Origin: JAMCRM01 sp035561075
GTDB taxonomy: Bacteria; Acidobacteriota; Terriglobia; Bryobacterales; Bryobacteraceae
Assembly: GCA_035561075.1 (NCBI GenBank)
Contig: DATMYF010000037.1
Location: 1-64,000 of the forward strand
Direction: 5' to 3'
DNA length: 64,000 nucleotides
The stretch's first letter is position 1; every line of letters begins with the position of its first letter. Positions 8,753-16,778 of this stretch are shown piece by piece. A program made the position numbers and the translations under genes. The notes under the pieces are model-generated. The model was not told where the DNA came from and made no database searches. It worked only from the letters and a program-made list of their open reading frames with translations.

Positions 8753-8908
8753 CTACCGCTTCTCTTTATGCTCCAGCAAGCTCTTCAGGCCGTCGAGTTG
8801 GCGCCGCAGGTTGCGCTCTCGGGAAACGAGCATCAGCACATACAGGACCAGGACCGCCCACGCGGCCGTGAAGCCGTAAAACATGAAGGTGAAGTTACGT
8901 TCGTCCAT
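8753..8908 (-). CDS. ccmD: CcmD-like small membrane protein
   Basis: 51 residues (MDERNFTFMFYGFTAAWAVL...). One membrane helix at about residues 9-28 is followed by SRERNLRRQLDGLKSLLE, the charged C-terminal helix typical of CcmD, which tethers CcmE to the CcmABC haem-handling complex. It starts 9 bp after the ccmC stop, the usual gene order. It is too short for routine gene calling. A damaged copy lies at 6339-6450. Confidence 0.85.
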   Translation of the reverse strand: MDERNFTFMFYGFTAAWAVLVLYVLMLVSRERNLRRQLDGLKSLLEHKEKR

Positions 8909-8917
8909 GGCGAATCC

Positions 8918-9595
8918 TTACATTGCGTGCGCGTAGCGGCGCATCGAGTCGATTTCTCTCTGGGTCTCTTCCTGGCGAAGCCGGATGGCCGTGAGCACTC
9001 CGCCCAGTAGCAGCATCGCCAGCAACATCAGAAGCGCGGTCCAATACCAGTCCGCCGGAAACGAGCCGCCCGCCCAAAAGACCGGCTGCGGGTGCTGTGT
9101 GCGCCACCACTTGATCGAGAAGATCACGATGGGCACGTCTACGAAAGCGAAGATGGAGTAGACTGCCGCCACGGTGGCCCGCTGGGTGGGCTCCTCGATG
9201 GCCCGCCGCAGCATCAGGTATCCCGCATAGAGCAGCCAGCACACCAGCGCGGAAGTGAGCCGCGCATCCCACGTCCACCAGATTCCCCAGATGATGCGCC
9301 CCCAGATCGACCCGGTGATCAGGTTGGCAGCCAGAAATGCGAGCGACACCTCCGTCACCGCCACAGCCAGCGAATCGAAGCGCAGGCGCCGGGTGGTAAG
9401 CCAGCCGACGCTTGCCACCAGCGCCACCACCGCGCCCAGCAGAGCCGTCATGGCCGCGGGGACGTGGAAGAAGATGATGCGGAAAATGGCCCCCTGGCTA
9501 GCCTCGTCCGGGAAGCGCAGGAAAATGTGGAAGAGGTTTCGGGCGATCAGCAGGGCCGCCACGATGCCCAGTGCGTAAAGAACTTTCTCCCTCAT
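8918..9595 (-). CDS. ccmC: Haem exporter subunit CcmC
   Basis: 225 residues with six membrane helices. CcmC presents haem to CcmE in the periplasm. The tryptophan-rich WWD motif is clear (GIWWTWDARLTSALVCWLLYAG), as are two candidate axial histidines in the flanking loops (FFHVPAA near residue 45 and WWRTQHP near residue 170). It lies 7 bp after ccmB and 9 bp before ccmD. The last 36 bp of the gene are included in the duplicated block at 6339-6496. Confidence 0.93.
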   Translation of the reverse strand: MREKVLYALGIVAALLIARNLFHIFLRFPDEASQGAIFRIIFFHVPAAMTALLGAVVALVASVGWLTTRRLRFDSLAVAVTEVSLAFLAANLITGSIWGRIIWGIWWTWDARLTSALVCWLLYAGYLMLRRAIEEPTQRATVAAVYSIFAFVDVPIVIFSIKWWRTQHPQPVFWAGGSFPADWYWTALLMLLAMLLLGGVLTAIRLRQEETQREIDSMRRYAHAM

Positions 9596-9602
9596 AAGCC
9601 GC

Positions 9603-10343
9603 CTAACCTACCAATACCGTCTCCATTAAGATGATCGACAACGCCGTAAAGATGACGTCAAATCCCGCCAGCAGCCGCAGCCAGACCAGCATATCTCCCG
9701 TGAGCGGCTGGCCGGCTATGAGCGCGGTGCTCAACTGCATGGCCGCCATCAGGGCGGGGATCAGGATGGGATACACCAGCAGCGGCAGCATCACCTCGCG
9801 CAGCCGGATGTTCACCGTTAGGGCGGAGAAGATTGTGCCGATCACCGTGAGCCCCCACGTCCCCAGCGCCAGCACCAGCAGCAGCGGCCAGAACTGCGCG
9901 GTCCATCGCACGTTGTAGAAGATGCCGAACACCGGCAGCGATACCAGCTCCAGGGCCATAAGGAGGACGAAATTGGCCAACGCTTTCCCAAGGAAGATGG
10001 CCGACCCGGAGACGGGCGCCGCCACCAGCGCGTCCAGGCAGTCGTTGGGCAGTTCCCGTGCGAAGCTGCGATTGAGCACCAGGGTCCCGGCGAAAGCGAA
10101 GACGATCCACAGCAGGCCGCCGGAGATGGCGCGGGTCTGCTCCTCGGTGGGGTCGAAGGCAAAGCTGAACAGCAGCAGGATCACCAGCGCAAAAGCGAAG
10201 GAAGCGTTGAGCGCCTCCTTCGTGCGCATCTCGGCGCGCAGGTCTTTCCAGGCGATCACCGCTATCTGACGTGGCAGGGACGTCCATCCGCGGCGCACTG
10301 CGGGCGCTGTACGGGGCTGGCTGCGGGTCTCGACGACAGGCAT
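9603..10343 (-). CDS. ccmB: Haem exporter subunit CcmB
   Basis: 246 residues, with about six hydrophobic segments after a cytoplasmic N-terminus (WKDLRAEMRTKEALNASFAF). SFARELPNDCLDALVAAPVSG in the middle is characteristic of CcmB. It is the permease partner of CcmA; the CcmABCD complex releases holo-CcmE using ATP. The ATG overlaps the ccmA stop (ATGA), implying translational coupling. Confidence 0.92.
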   Translation of the reverse strand: MPVVETRSQPRTAPAVRRGWTSLPRQIAVIAWKDLRAEMRTKEALNASFAFALVILLLFSFAFDPTEEQTRAISGGLLWIVFAFAGTLVLNRSFARELPNDCLDALVAAPVSGSAIFLGKALANFVLLMALELVSLPVFGIFYNVRWTAQFWPLLLVLALGTWGLTVIGTIFSALTVNIRLREVMLPLLVYPILIPALMAAMQLSTALIAGQPLTGDMLVWLRLLAGFDVIFTALSIILMETVLVG

Positions 10344-11044
10344 CAGTTCTCCCCGTAATGTGCGTACACCCAGCCCGGGTCGGCCAGCATCTCGGCAGTG
10401 CGCGGGCCGGTGAAGGCCACGCGGCCGCGGTTGAGCAGCGCTACATCGGTGGCCAGCTCCAAAGCTTCGCGCAACTGATGAGTGGACATGATGATGGTGC
10501 GGCCCTGGGCGAGCGCGTCGTGCAGCAACGTCTGGAGCACCGCGATGGCACGGTCGTCGAGCGCCGTAAACGGCTCATCCATCAGGAGCACGTCCGGATC
10601 ATGCAGGAAAGCGCGCGCCACGGCCAGGCGCTGCCGCATGCCGCGCGAGAACTCGCGCACCAGGCCGTCCCGCACATGCGCCAGGCCTGTCCGTTCCAGC
10701 CATTCTTCAGCCGACCGCCGCGGCGCAGGCAGGTCATAGAGTCGCCCGAACAGCGTCAAATTTTCGATCGCGGAAAGCTCGTCGTAGACGGAGATGCCGT
10801 GCCCGATGAAGCCCATACGCCGACGCGCTTCCGGCTCCCGGGGGGTATGGCCGAAGATGCCGATACGTCCCTTGCCCGGCTGCGAAAATCCCGCCATGAT
10901 CCGCAGCAGCGTGGTCTTGCCCGCGCCGTTACGGCCGATCAGCGCCAGACAAACGCCCGGCTCGGCCTTCAGCCCGATATCCCGCAGCGCCGGATAATCC
11001 CCATAGAACTTCCAGACGCCTTCGACTTCGACCGCGTGGCTCAT
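10343..11044 (-). CDS. ccmA: Haem exporter ATPase CcmA
   Basis: About 233 residues from ATG 11044 (MSHAVEVEGVWKFYGDY); frame further upstream belongs to the preceding gene. Walker A GRNGAGKTT, signature FSRGMRQRLAVARA, Walker B VLLMDEPFTALD and H-loop MSTHQ are all present. The protein energises release of haem-loaded CcmE. The signature FSRGM in place of LSGGQ is common in the CcmA branch. Start and stop both overlap neighbours by 4 bp. Confidence 0.92.
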   Translation of the reverse strand: MSHAVEVEGVWKFYGDYPALRDIGLKAEPGVCLALIGRNGAGKTTLLRIMAGFSQPGKGRIGIFGHTPREPEARRRMGFIGHGISVYDELSAIENLTLFGRLYDLPAPRRSAEEWLERTGLAHVRDGLVREFSRGMRQRLAVARAFLHDPDVLLMDEPFTALDDRAIAVLQTLLHDALAQGRTIIMSTHQLREALELATDVALLNRGRVAFTGPRTAEMLADPGWVYAHYGEN

Positions 11045-11997
11045 GCTCCCGGTTGCGCCCGGTAGAGCAGGACGAACCCCAGCGCCAGGATGCCGAAAGC
11101 CAGCCCCAGGATGGGGATGGCGTTGTCCCATATCTTCGGCATGATGCGCTGGATCTCCGGTCCGGCGTTCTCCACCTCGGGTTCCGCGGCCCGCAGCGAG
11201 CCGTTCCCCTGGACCGTCACCTTGATGGCGCGTCCCTTCAGATCGTAGATGTTGGCCCCGGTTTGCGGCTCGGGACCGAGCGACGCGATGTTGTCGCCCG
11301 CCAGCGTGACACCTCCGGGAGTTACCAGCCTGGTGCTCCCGTTGTGCAACACCTTGGCTTTATAGGTGCCGTCACTCGCGAAGGGCACCAGATACCGCAC
11401 ATCGATGCGGGTTTCACCGGGCTTAATCGGGAAGTCCACCTTGTAGACATTGGCCTCCGCGGCCTTCACGGCCGTGCGTTCCACCGGCATGCCGCCGGGC
11501 GCCGTGGCGTTCACCTTGACGATTCCCTTGGCCTCATCCGGCATCCAGAACCGCAGGGTGCCGTCGGCCGGATTGTTATAGGTCGTCTTTCCGCTGTTAT
11601 TGAAGACGTAAGCCTCGCTGACGGCCAACTGTCCGTCCGACGGTTCGAGCAACACCATATGCTGCGCAATTTTGGCCTCACCGGGCTGCTTCGACGTGTT
11701 GTAGACGTCCACGGTCACGCCGGTTGTAGGGGTGCCGGGCGTCAGCATCTGGCTATAGACCACGCCATCGAAAATCACCTGCAGCAGTTTGGGCCCCTCG
11801 GCGTCCTTGGTAGCGGCGAAGCGTCCCTCACCGTCGGCGCGCATGGTTTCAAGCGGCGACATGCCGCCCTGGCCCATCTGGTAGAGCGTCACCACGGCGC
11901 CGGTGGCGGGTTTCCCCGTGGTCCTGTTGACCACCGTGCCATCTACCGCCGCCATCGCCGGCAGCGCCAGCAGAATGATTGCGAGTGCGCGCTTCAT
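11041..11997 (-). CDS. Exported carboxypeptidase-regulatory-like protein in the ccm operon
   Basis: 318 residues. Signal peptide MKRALAIILLALPAMAA is followed by a CarboxypepD_reg-like fold at about residues 19-100 (VDGTVVNRTTGKPATGAVVTL). A second beta-rich region comes next (FNNSGKTTYNNPADGTLRFW), and a C-terminal helix (IPILGLAFGILALGFVLLY) anchors it. It is thus a periplasmic domain on the membrane. The 4-bp overlaps on both sides show it is made together with CcmA and the zinc-ribbon protein. No classical Ccm protein corresponds to it. A role in apocytochrome or haem handling is inferred from position only. Confidence 0.7.
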   Translation of the reverse strand: MKRALAIILLALPAMAAVDGTVVNRTTGKPATGAVVTLYQMGQGGMSPLETMRADGEGRFAATKDAEGPKLLQVIFDGVVYSQMLTPGTPTTGVTVDVYNTSKQPGEAKIAQHMVLLEPSDGQLAVSEAYVFNNSGKTTYNNPADGTLRFWMPDEAKGIVKVNATAPGGMPVERTAVKAAEANVYKVDFPIKPGETRIDVRYLVPFASDGTYKAKVLHNGSTRLVTPGGVTLAGDNIASLGPEPQTGANIYDLKGRAIKVTVQGNGSLRAAEPEVENAGPEIQRIMPKIWDNAIPILGLAFGILALGFVLLYRAQPGA

Positions 11998-12404
11998 GAC
12001 TGCACCACCGGCATTGGTTTGCCGCACTCCCCACAGAATTTCAGCGGTTGCGCGAACCCAGCGCCGCAATGCTCGCAGACGTGCTTCCCGGCGGCGCGCG
12101 GCTTGGGCGCGCGAGCCACAGCGCCCTTCGGCGCCAGCCCCGCCTTAATGCGGTCCACCTCCGCCATCACTGCCGCCAGTTCCTTCTGCAGATCGCGCTT
12201 GGTGGCCTGGTAGTCGGCTTCCGACAGTTTCCCCACGCGGTATTCGAACTGGAGATCCCGCAGGTTATCGTAGATGGCCGCTTTCCGCTCGTCCAGGTGC
12301 TGGAACGGGGAAGGCGGCTCGACCTTGGGCAGGTCGCTTGCCCGCACCCCGAGGATGTACAGGATGGCCGCGATGGCGACCACAGAACTGATTGCAATGA
12401 TCAT
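11994..12404 (-). CDS. Membrane-anchored zinc-ribbon protein, CcmI-like N-terminus
   Basis: 136 residues. One N-terminal helix (MIIAISSVVAIAAILYILG), then a charged helical segment (LRDLQFEYRVGKLSEADYQATKRDL) resembling the start of CcmI/CycH proteins, an Ala/Pro/Lys linker, and a C-terminal zinc ribbon with two CxxC pairs (CEHCG, CGECG). It begins right after the ccmH stop and overlaps the next gene by 4 bp. A helper for CcmH or CcmF that replaces the TPR part of CcmI is a reasonable inference but unproven. Confidence 0.7.
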   Translation of the reverse strand: MIIAISSVVAIAAILYILGVRASDLPKVEPPSPFQHLDERKAAIYDNLRDLQFEYRVGKLSEADYQATKRDLQKELAAVMAEVDRIKAGLAPKGAVARAPKPRAAGKHVCEHCGAGFAQPLKFCGECGKPMPVVQS

Positions 12405-12869
12405 TTAATCCAGATCCGACAGGTCCTTCTCGATCTGCTGGCCATACTTCGCGAGTGCCGGATCCTCCGGCTCGGGGCCCCGTTCGGGCGCCGGCGCGGG
12501 TTTCCGGTATCGCTTGACGAACATCCAGATCACCACCAGGCCGAAGCCAATGGACGCGTAGGGGATCACCCGGCCCCACGCATTTGGCTCAGCCCTGTAG
12601 ATGTCCTGCCCGTACTCCTTGATGAACTGGTCGATGATGGCCTGGTCCGAAATACCGGCCGCCTGCATCTTGGCGATGCGTGCCTTAGCCGGTTTCGAGA
12701 AGTGGCATTCCAACATGGAGCAGGTTGCCACCGTGTCGGAGCATCCGCACTGACACGCCAGGCGCTGCCCCACCCGCAGCACGTCCACCCCGCCGCTCCT
12801 CGCCGGCATCTGCGCCAGCGCCATCACGGCTACCAGGGTGAGCAACAGACTATTTTTCCAGCTCCGCAT
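12405..12869 (-). CDS. ccmH: Cytochrome c maturation protein CcmH
   Basis: 154 residues: signal peptide (to about residue 25), a Cys-rich periplasmic domain, a membrane helix near residues 105-122 (VIPYASIGFGLVVIWMFV) and an acidic tail. CcmH reduces or holds the CxxCH motif of apocytochromes. Instead of the usual LRCxxC it has LACQCGCSDTVATC...C, an expanded Cys cluster known in acidobacterial and some other bacterial homologues. It overlaps the ccmF stop by 20 bp. Confidence 0.85.
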   Translation of the reverse strand: MRSWKNSLLLTLVAVMALAQMPARSGGVDVLRVGQRLACQCGCSDTVATCSMLECHFSKPAKARIAKMQAAGISDQAIIDQFIKEYGQDIYRAEPNAWGRVIPYASIGFGLVVIWMFVKRYRKPAPAPERGPEPEDPALAKYGQQIEKDLSDLD

Positions 12870-14862
12870 ACTCTTTCGCGATCCCCACTACTTCTGTTCG
12901 GGGGTACTGCATTTTTAGCTTGCTCGGCACCAGGGCGATCAGGGTCCCGCCGAACATCACCAGGCCGCCGATCCAGATCCACGATACCAGCGGGAAGACG
13001 TACGCCTGCACGATAGCCCGCTGGTTGTCCTCCGTCATCCCCGCGAAGTTCAAATAGACATCCTCGTTGAAGCGGCGATGCACCGAAACTTCCGACGTCC
13101 CCTGCTGATTGGACTTGTAGAAGCGCCGCTCGGGGTGCAGGGTGGCCATCTTGCGTCCCTCTTTCAAAACCCCCATCGTGGCGCGATGCCATACGTAATT
13201 CTCGTTCTCGCCGTGCTGGATGTCCATTACCCGAAGATCGTAGCCCGCCAGGCTCATGTGGTCCCCGACCTTCACTTCCTGGGTTTCATTGTGATTGAAC
13301 GCCGCGCCGGTCCAGCCCACGAACATGAGCACGATCCCCATGTGCACCAGGTACCCGCCGTAGCGCCGGGTGTTGCGGTGCGTGAGCTCGAATGTCGCCC
13401 GCAGCAGGTTCATCTGGTTCTTCCGGGCGATGGAGCGGGCGCCCTTCGAAAACTCCGCCACCACCGTGAGCGCCACGAAGAGGCTGAAGCCGAACGAGAT
13501 CAGGGCATAAAAGTGTCGCACGCCCGCGGCCATCAGGACGGCGACCAGCACCACCGAAGCGATCCCCGGCCACTGGAAGTTCCGGCGCAGGCTCTCCACA
13601 GACGTTCGCCGCCACGCGAACAGCGGCCCTACGCCCGTCAGGAACAGCAGGAACAGCCCGATGGGGATCATGAGGGTGTTGAACCAGCCCGCGTCCAGGC
13701 TGATTCTCTCGGTCGTGAACTTCTCCGTGATGACGGGGAACATGGTGCCCCACAGCACGGCGAAGCAACTTGCCAGCAGGATCAGGTTGTTGAAGAGGAA
13801 GCTCGATTCGCGCGAGACGACGCTCTCCAGGCGCGATTCGCTCTTGAGGTAGTCCAGGCGGTCCAGAATCAGGTAGACCGTGGCCGCTATCCCCACCGCC
13901 AGGAAGCTCACGAAGTACATCCCGATCGGCGACTGCGCGAAGGCGTGCACCGAACTGACCACGCCCGAGCGCGTCAGGAACGTGCCGAAGATACACAGGA
14001 AGAAGGTGGCCGAAACCAGCACCATGTTCCAGACCTTCATCATGCCTTTCTTCTCCTGCATCATCACGGAATGCAGGAAGGCCGTGCCGCTCAGCCACGG
14101 GAGCAGGGAAGCGTTCTCCACCGGATCCCACGCCCAGTATCCGCCCCAGCCCAATACGTGGTAGGCCCACATCATCCCTAGAAAGATGCCGATGCTCTGG
14201 AACAGCCACGTCCATAGGGTCCAGCGGCGCGTGGTGTGGATCCATGCATCCCCCGGCTGACGCGTGATCAGCGATCCGATGGCAAAGGCGAACGGCACCG
14301 CGAACCCCACGTAACCCAGATAAAGGAACGGCGGGTGGATGGCCATGGCGGGGTATTGCAGCAACGGGTTCAGGCCGTTGCCATCGGGCACCGCCGTGAC
14401 CAGCCGGTCCACCGCCAGCATCTGGAACGGGCTCACCACGAAGGCGTTCATCAGTAGGAAAAATGCCGTGATGGTGGCCATGGTGCCGGTGACCCAGGGC
14501 ATCAGCTCACGATGGCGCCGGCGGTTCGTAAAGACCACGATCGCGGCATAAGACGACAGTAGAAACGTCCAGAAGAGCAGAGACCCTTCCTGCCCGCCCC
14601 ACCACGCGGCGAACTTGTAGAGCGCCGGCATGGCGCGGTTGCTGTGCGCGGCCACGTAGGCCATGCGGAAGTCGCCCGTCATCAGCGCCCAGACCAGCAC
14701 CGCCGACGCCAGCGTTACCAGTGCCCAGACGGCGTAAACCGCCCGTTCCGCGCTGAGGATCAGGATAGGCTTGCGCTTGACGCGCCCCACCACGGATCCC
14801 ACCGCGGCATAGACCGCAATCGCCAGCGCCAGGAGGATGGCTAGCGAACCCAGATTTTCCAT
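12850..14862 (-). CDS. ccmF: Cytochrome c haem lyase subunit CcmF
   Basis: 670 residues with about 14-15 membrane helices, normal for CcmF/NrfE. The WWD haem-binding motif is seen as GWGGYWAWDPVENASLLPWL around residue 230, and conserved His-bearing loops occur (QYPAMAIHPP, TAFLHSVMM). CcmF takes haem from CcmE and ligates it to the apocytochrome together with CcmH. It lies 60 bp after ccmE, with ccmH overlapping its 3' end. Confidence 0.93.
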   Translation of the reverse strand: MENLGSLAILLALAIAVYAAVGSVVGRVKRKPILILSAERAVYAVWALVTLASAVLVWALMTGDFRMAYVAAHSNRAMPALYKFAAWWGGQEGSLLFWTFLLSSYAAIVVFTNRRRHRELMPWVTGTMATITAFFLLMNAFVVSPFQMLAVDRLVTAVPDGNGLNPLLQYPAMAIHPPFLYLGYVGFAVPFAFAIGSLITRQPGDAWIHTTRRWTLWTWLFQSIGIFLGMMWAYHVLGWGGYWAWDPVENASLLPWLSGTAFLHSVMMQEKKGMMKVWNMVLVSATFFLCIFGTFLTRSGVVSSVHAFAQSPIGMYFVSFLAVGIAATVYLILDRLDYLKSESRLESVVSRESSFLFNNLILLASCFAVLWGTMFPVITEKFTTERISLDAGWFNTLMIPIGLFLLFLTGVGPLFAWRRTSVESLRRNFQWPGIASVVLVAVLMAAGVRHFYALISFGFSLFVALTVVAEFSKGARSIARKNQMNLLRATFELTHRNTRRYGGYLVHMGIVLMFVGWTGAAFNHNETQEVKVGDHMSLAGYDLRVMDIQHGENENYVWHRATMGVLKEGRKMATLHPERRFYKSNQQGTSEVSVHRRFNEDVYLNFAGMTEDNQRAIVQAYVFPLVSWIWIGGLVMFGGTLIALVPSKLKMQYPRTEVVGIAKEYAELEK

Positions 14863-14922
14863 AGCTGAGTGAACCTCTTAAAGATGCTCGCGAACGACTG
14901 AACCCCTAGGTCGCACGGAACC

Positions 14923-15360
14923 TTAGACGCTGCTCTTTTGGTTGAGAGGGATCTGCCCGGGATGTTTGCCGCCGGGCTTGGCTTCATACTTGGAAGCGCA
15001 CTTGGCTTGGATTTTGCTTGCCTGGAAGACCCCGTTTGGTCCCATCTTGCCGTCGGCCAGTGCCTGCGCGCCGTCACGGAAGGTATCAGGCAGCGGGTCC
15101 GAGCCGTTATACGCGACGTTCAGGCGTTGGCCTTCCTGCACGAGCACGAATTCCACCCGGCTCCCCTTCCGCTTGATGGATCCACCCTCTACGTCCCCTG
15201 CTACGCGCAGCCGCCTTCCTTCGGCCTGGGCCCCCATTTGCCCGACCTCGGAAACCGTCTTATAGTAGGTCTTGGTTTCTTTCATGCCGGCTGTGGCAAG
15301 CCACACCAGCGTCCCCACCACCACTACGATCAGAACGGCGAATTTGCCGTATCGTTTCAT
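14923..15360 (-). CDS. ccmE: Haem chaperone CcmE, Cys (CxxxY) variant
   Basis: 145 residues, a single N-terminal membrane anchor (FAVLIVVVVGTLVWLAT) and an OB-fold periplasmic domain (LRVAGDVEGGSI, VEFVLVQEGQ, VAYNGSDPLPDTF). Classical CcmE binds haem through His in HxxxY; here the motif is KCASKYEAK, that is CxxxY. The Cys variant is known from archaea and some deltaproteobacteria, usually in systems without CcmH, whereas CcmH is present here. It is the first gene of the leftward ccm operon and diverges from the BON gene. Confidence 0.92.
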   Translation of the reverse strand: MKRYGKFAVLIVVVVGTLVWLATAGMKETKTYYKTVSEVGQMGAQAEGRRLRVAGDVEGGSIKRKGSRVEFVLVQEGQRLNVAYNGSDPLPDTFRDGAQALADGKMGPNGVFQASKIQAKCASKYEAKPGGKHPGQIPLNQKSSV

Positions 15361-15450
15361 ACCGACCCTCTGAATCTACTAGTATAGCCTGAAACTGTGT
15401 GGTTTTTCCGCACCCTTGTGGGAATTCAGGATTCCGCCGAGGTGCTGAAC

Positions 15451-15972
15451 ATGTACAAAGTAGCTGTTCTCACGATGCTGGCCCTGCTCCCCGCATCTGG
15501 CTGGCAAACAGTTCCGAAACAGGCTGAGGAGCGGCTCGTCCGGGAAGTTCGCCACGAGCTGGTGATGCTCCCCTATTATGGCGTTTTCGACAATCTCACC
15601 TTCCGTGTTGATGGAAGGGCAATCACCCTCATGGGGCAGGTGACGCGCCCCACTTTGAAATCCGACGCCGAGCGTGTAGTGAAAGACGTAGAGGGCGTCG
15701 AGAAGGTCGTCAACAAGATCGAGGTCCTGCCGACCTCGCCCAACGACGACCGCATCCGCATAGCCGTCTATCGCGCCATTTACGGCCACACGGCGCTCGA
15801 CCGCTACGCGTTTCGCTCCGTGCCGCCCATCCACATCATCGTCCGCAACGGTGACGTGTCGCTCGAAGGCGTGGTGGCCAACGAGACGGACAAAAACATC
15901 GCCGGCATTCAAGCTAAGGGCGTACCCGGGGTGTTCAAGGTGACGAACAACCTTATGGTGGAGAAGTCCTGA
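15451..15972 (+). CDS. Exported BON-domain protein
   Basis: 173 residues from ATG 15451, chosen because it begins the signal peptide MYKVAVLTMLALLPASGWQ. Two BON domains follow, at about residues 26-90 (ITLMGQVTRPTLKSDAERVVKDVEGVEKVVN) and 97-170 (GDVSLEGVVANETDKNIAGIQAKGVPGVFKVTNNL), each with the conserved Gly and V..V pattern. BON proteins of the OsmY type stabilise the envelope or bind phospholipid. The 3' end overlaps the convergent pseudouridine synthase by 20 bp. Confidence 0.8.
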   Translation: MYKVAVLTMLALLPASGWQTVPKQAEERLVREVRHELVMLPYYGVFDNLTFRVDGRAITLMGQVTRPTLKSDAERVVKDVEGVEKVVNKIEVLPTSPNDDRIRIAVYRAIYGHTALDRYAFRSVPPIHIIVRNGDVSLEGVVANETDKNIAGIQAKGVPGVFKVTNNLMVEKS

Positions 15973-16684
15973 GCAGCCGGACTTCCTGCGCCGTCAACAG
16001 CCGCCACTTTCCAATCGCCAGGTCGCCGATTCGCACGGGCCCGATAGCCGTCCGGACCAGTTTCAAGACGCGGCTGTCCACAGCCTCGAGCATGCGGCGT
16101 ACCTGGCGGTTGCGACCCTCCTGAAGGGTGATCTCGACGAAACTGTGGCGGCCGACGTCGCGCAGCCTCCTCACCTGGGCAGGGCGTGTGGGGCCGTCGC
16201 TCAATTCCACCCCGCGTCGCAGGCGCTCGATTTGATCGTCGGTGAGCAGCGTGGCCGCTTTTACCTCGTAAGTCTTGGGGACATGGTGGTCCGGGTTGGT
16301 GAGACGCTCGGCGAACTGGGTGTCGTTCGTCAGGATCAGCAGCCCGCTGGTATCGAGGTCCAGGCGCCCCGCGGGGGAGAGCCACACGCCCGCGTCCTCG
16401 ATAAGATCGTAGACCGTGGGGCGGCCCTCCGGGTCCTTGTAAGTGGTGAGGAAACCTTTGGGCTTATATAGAAGGATGTGGACCTTGCTACTGGAGCGCA
16501 CCGGTTTGCCGTCCATCACGACGCGGTCGAGCTCCATATCTACCCAATGGTCGGGATTACGAATCGCCTTGCCGTTCACTCGCACACGTCCCGCGCCGAT
16601 CCAGCTTCGCGCCTCGGTGCGTGATCCCAGCCCGGCTTTCGACAACACGCGCTCGAGCGTCTTCAGCGGTCTTTCAGCGGCCAC
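15953..16684 (-). CDS. RsuA/RluB-family pseudouridine synthase
   Basis: About 243 residues from a GTG at 16684 (VAAERPLKTLERVLSKAG); the frame is open further upstream but that part does not look like protein. An S4 RNA-binding domain (SRTEARSWIGAGRVRVNG) comes first, then the catalytic domain with GRLDLDTSGLLILTNDT, whose second Asp is the nucleophile, and EGRNRQVRRMLEA. It modifies a uridine in rRNA, probably 23S (RluB type), although RsuA (16S) or RluE cannot be ruled out. Confidence 0.85.
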   Translation of the reverse strand: MAAERPLKTLERVLSKAGLGSRTEARSWIGAGRVRVNGKAIRNPDHWVDMELDRVVMDGKPVRSSSKVHILLYKPKGFLTTYKDPEGRPTVYDLIEDAGVWLSPAGRLDLDTSGLLILTNDTQFAERLTNPDHHVPKTYEVKAATLLTDDQIERLRRGVELSDGPTRPAQVRRLRDVGRHSFVEITLQEGRNRQVRRMLEAVDSRVLKLVRTAIGPVRIGDLAIGKWRLLTAQEVRLLRTSPP

Positions 16685-16778
16685 AAATCCATTATGACTG
16701 CCGGTGCGATATGGGAGGATGGAAAGAAATGAACGCAGGTCTGTACAACACTCACTTCGAACCCGCGGTTCAGCCCCT

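Noticed and set aside
11053..12213. 386-codon plus-strand frame opposite the ccm accessory genes
   Set aside because: It runs antisense through two genes coupled by 4-bp overlaps; composition is shadow-like.
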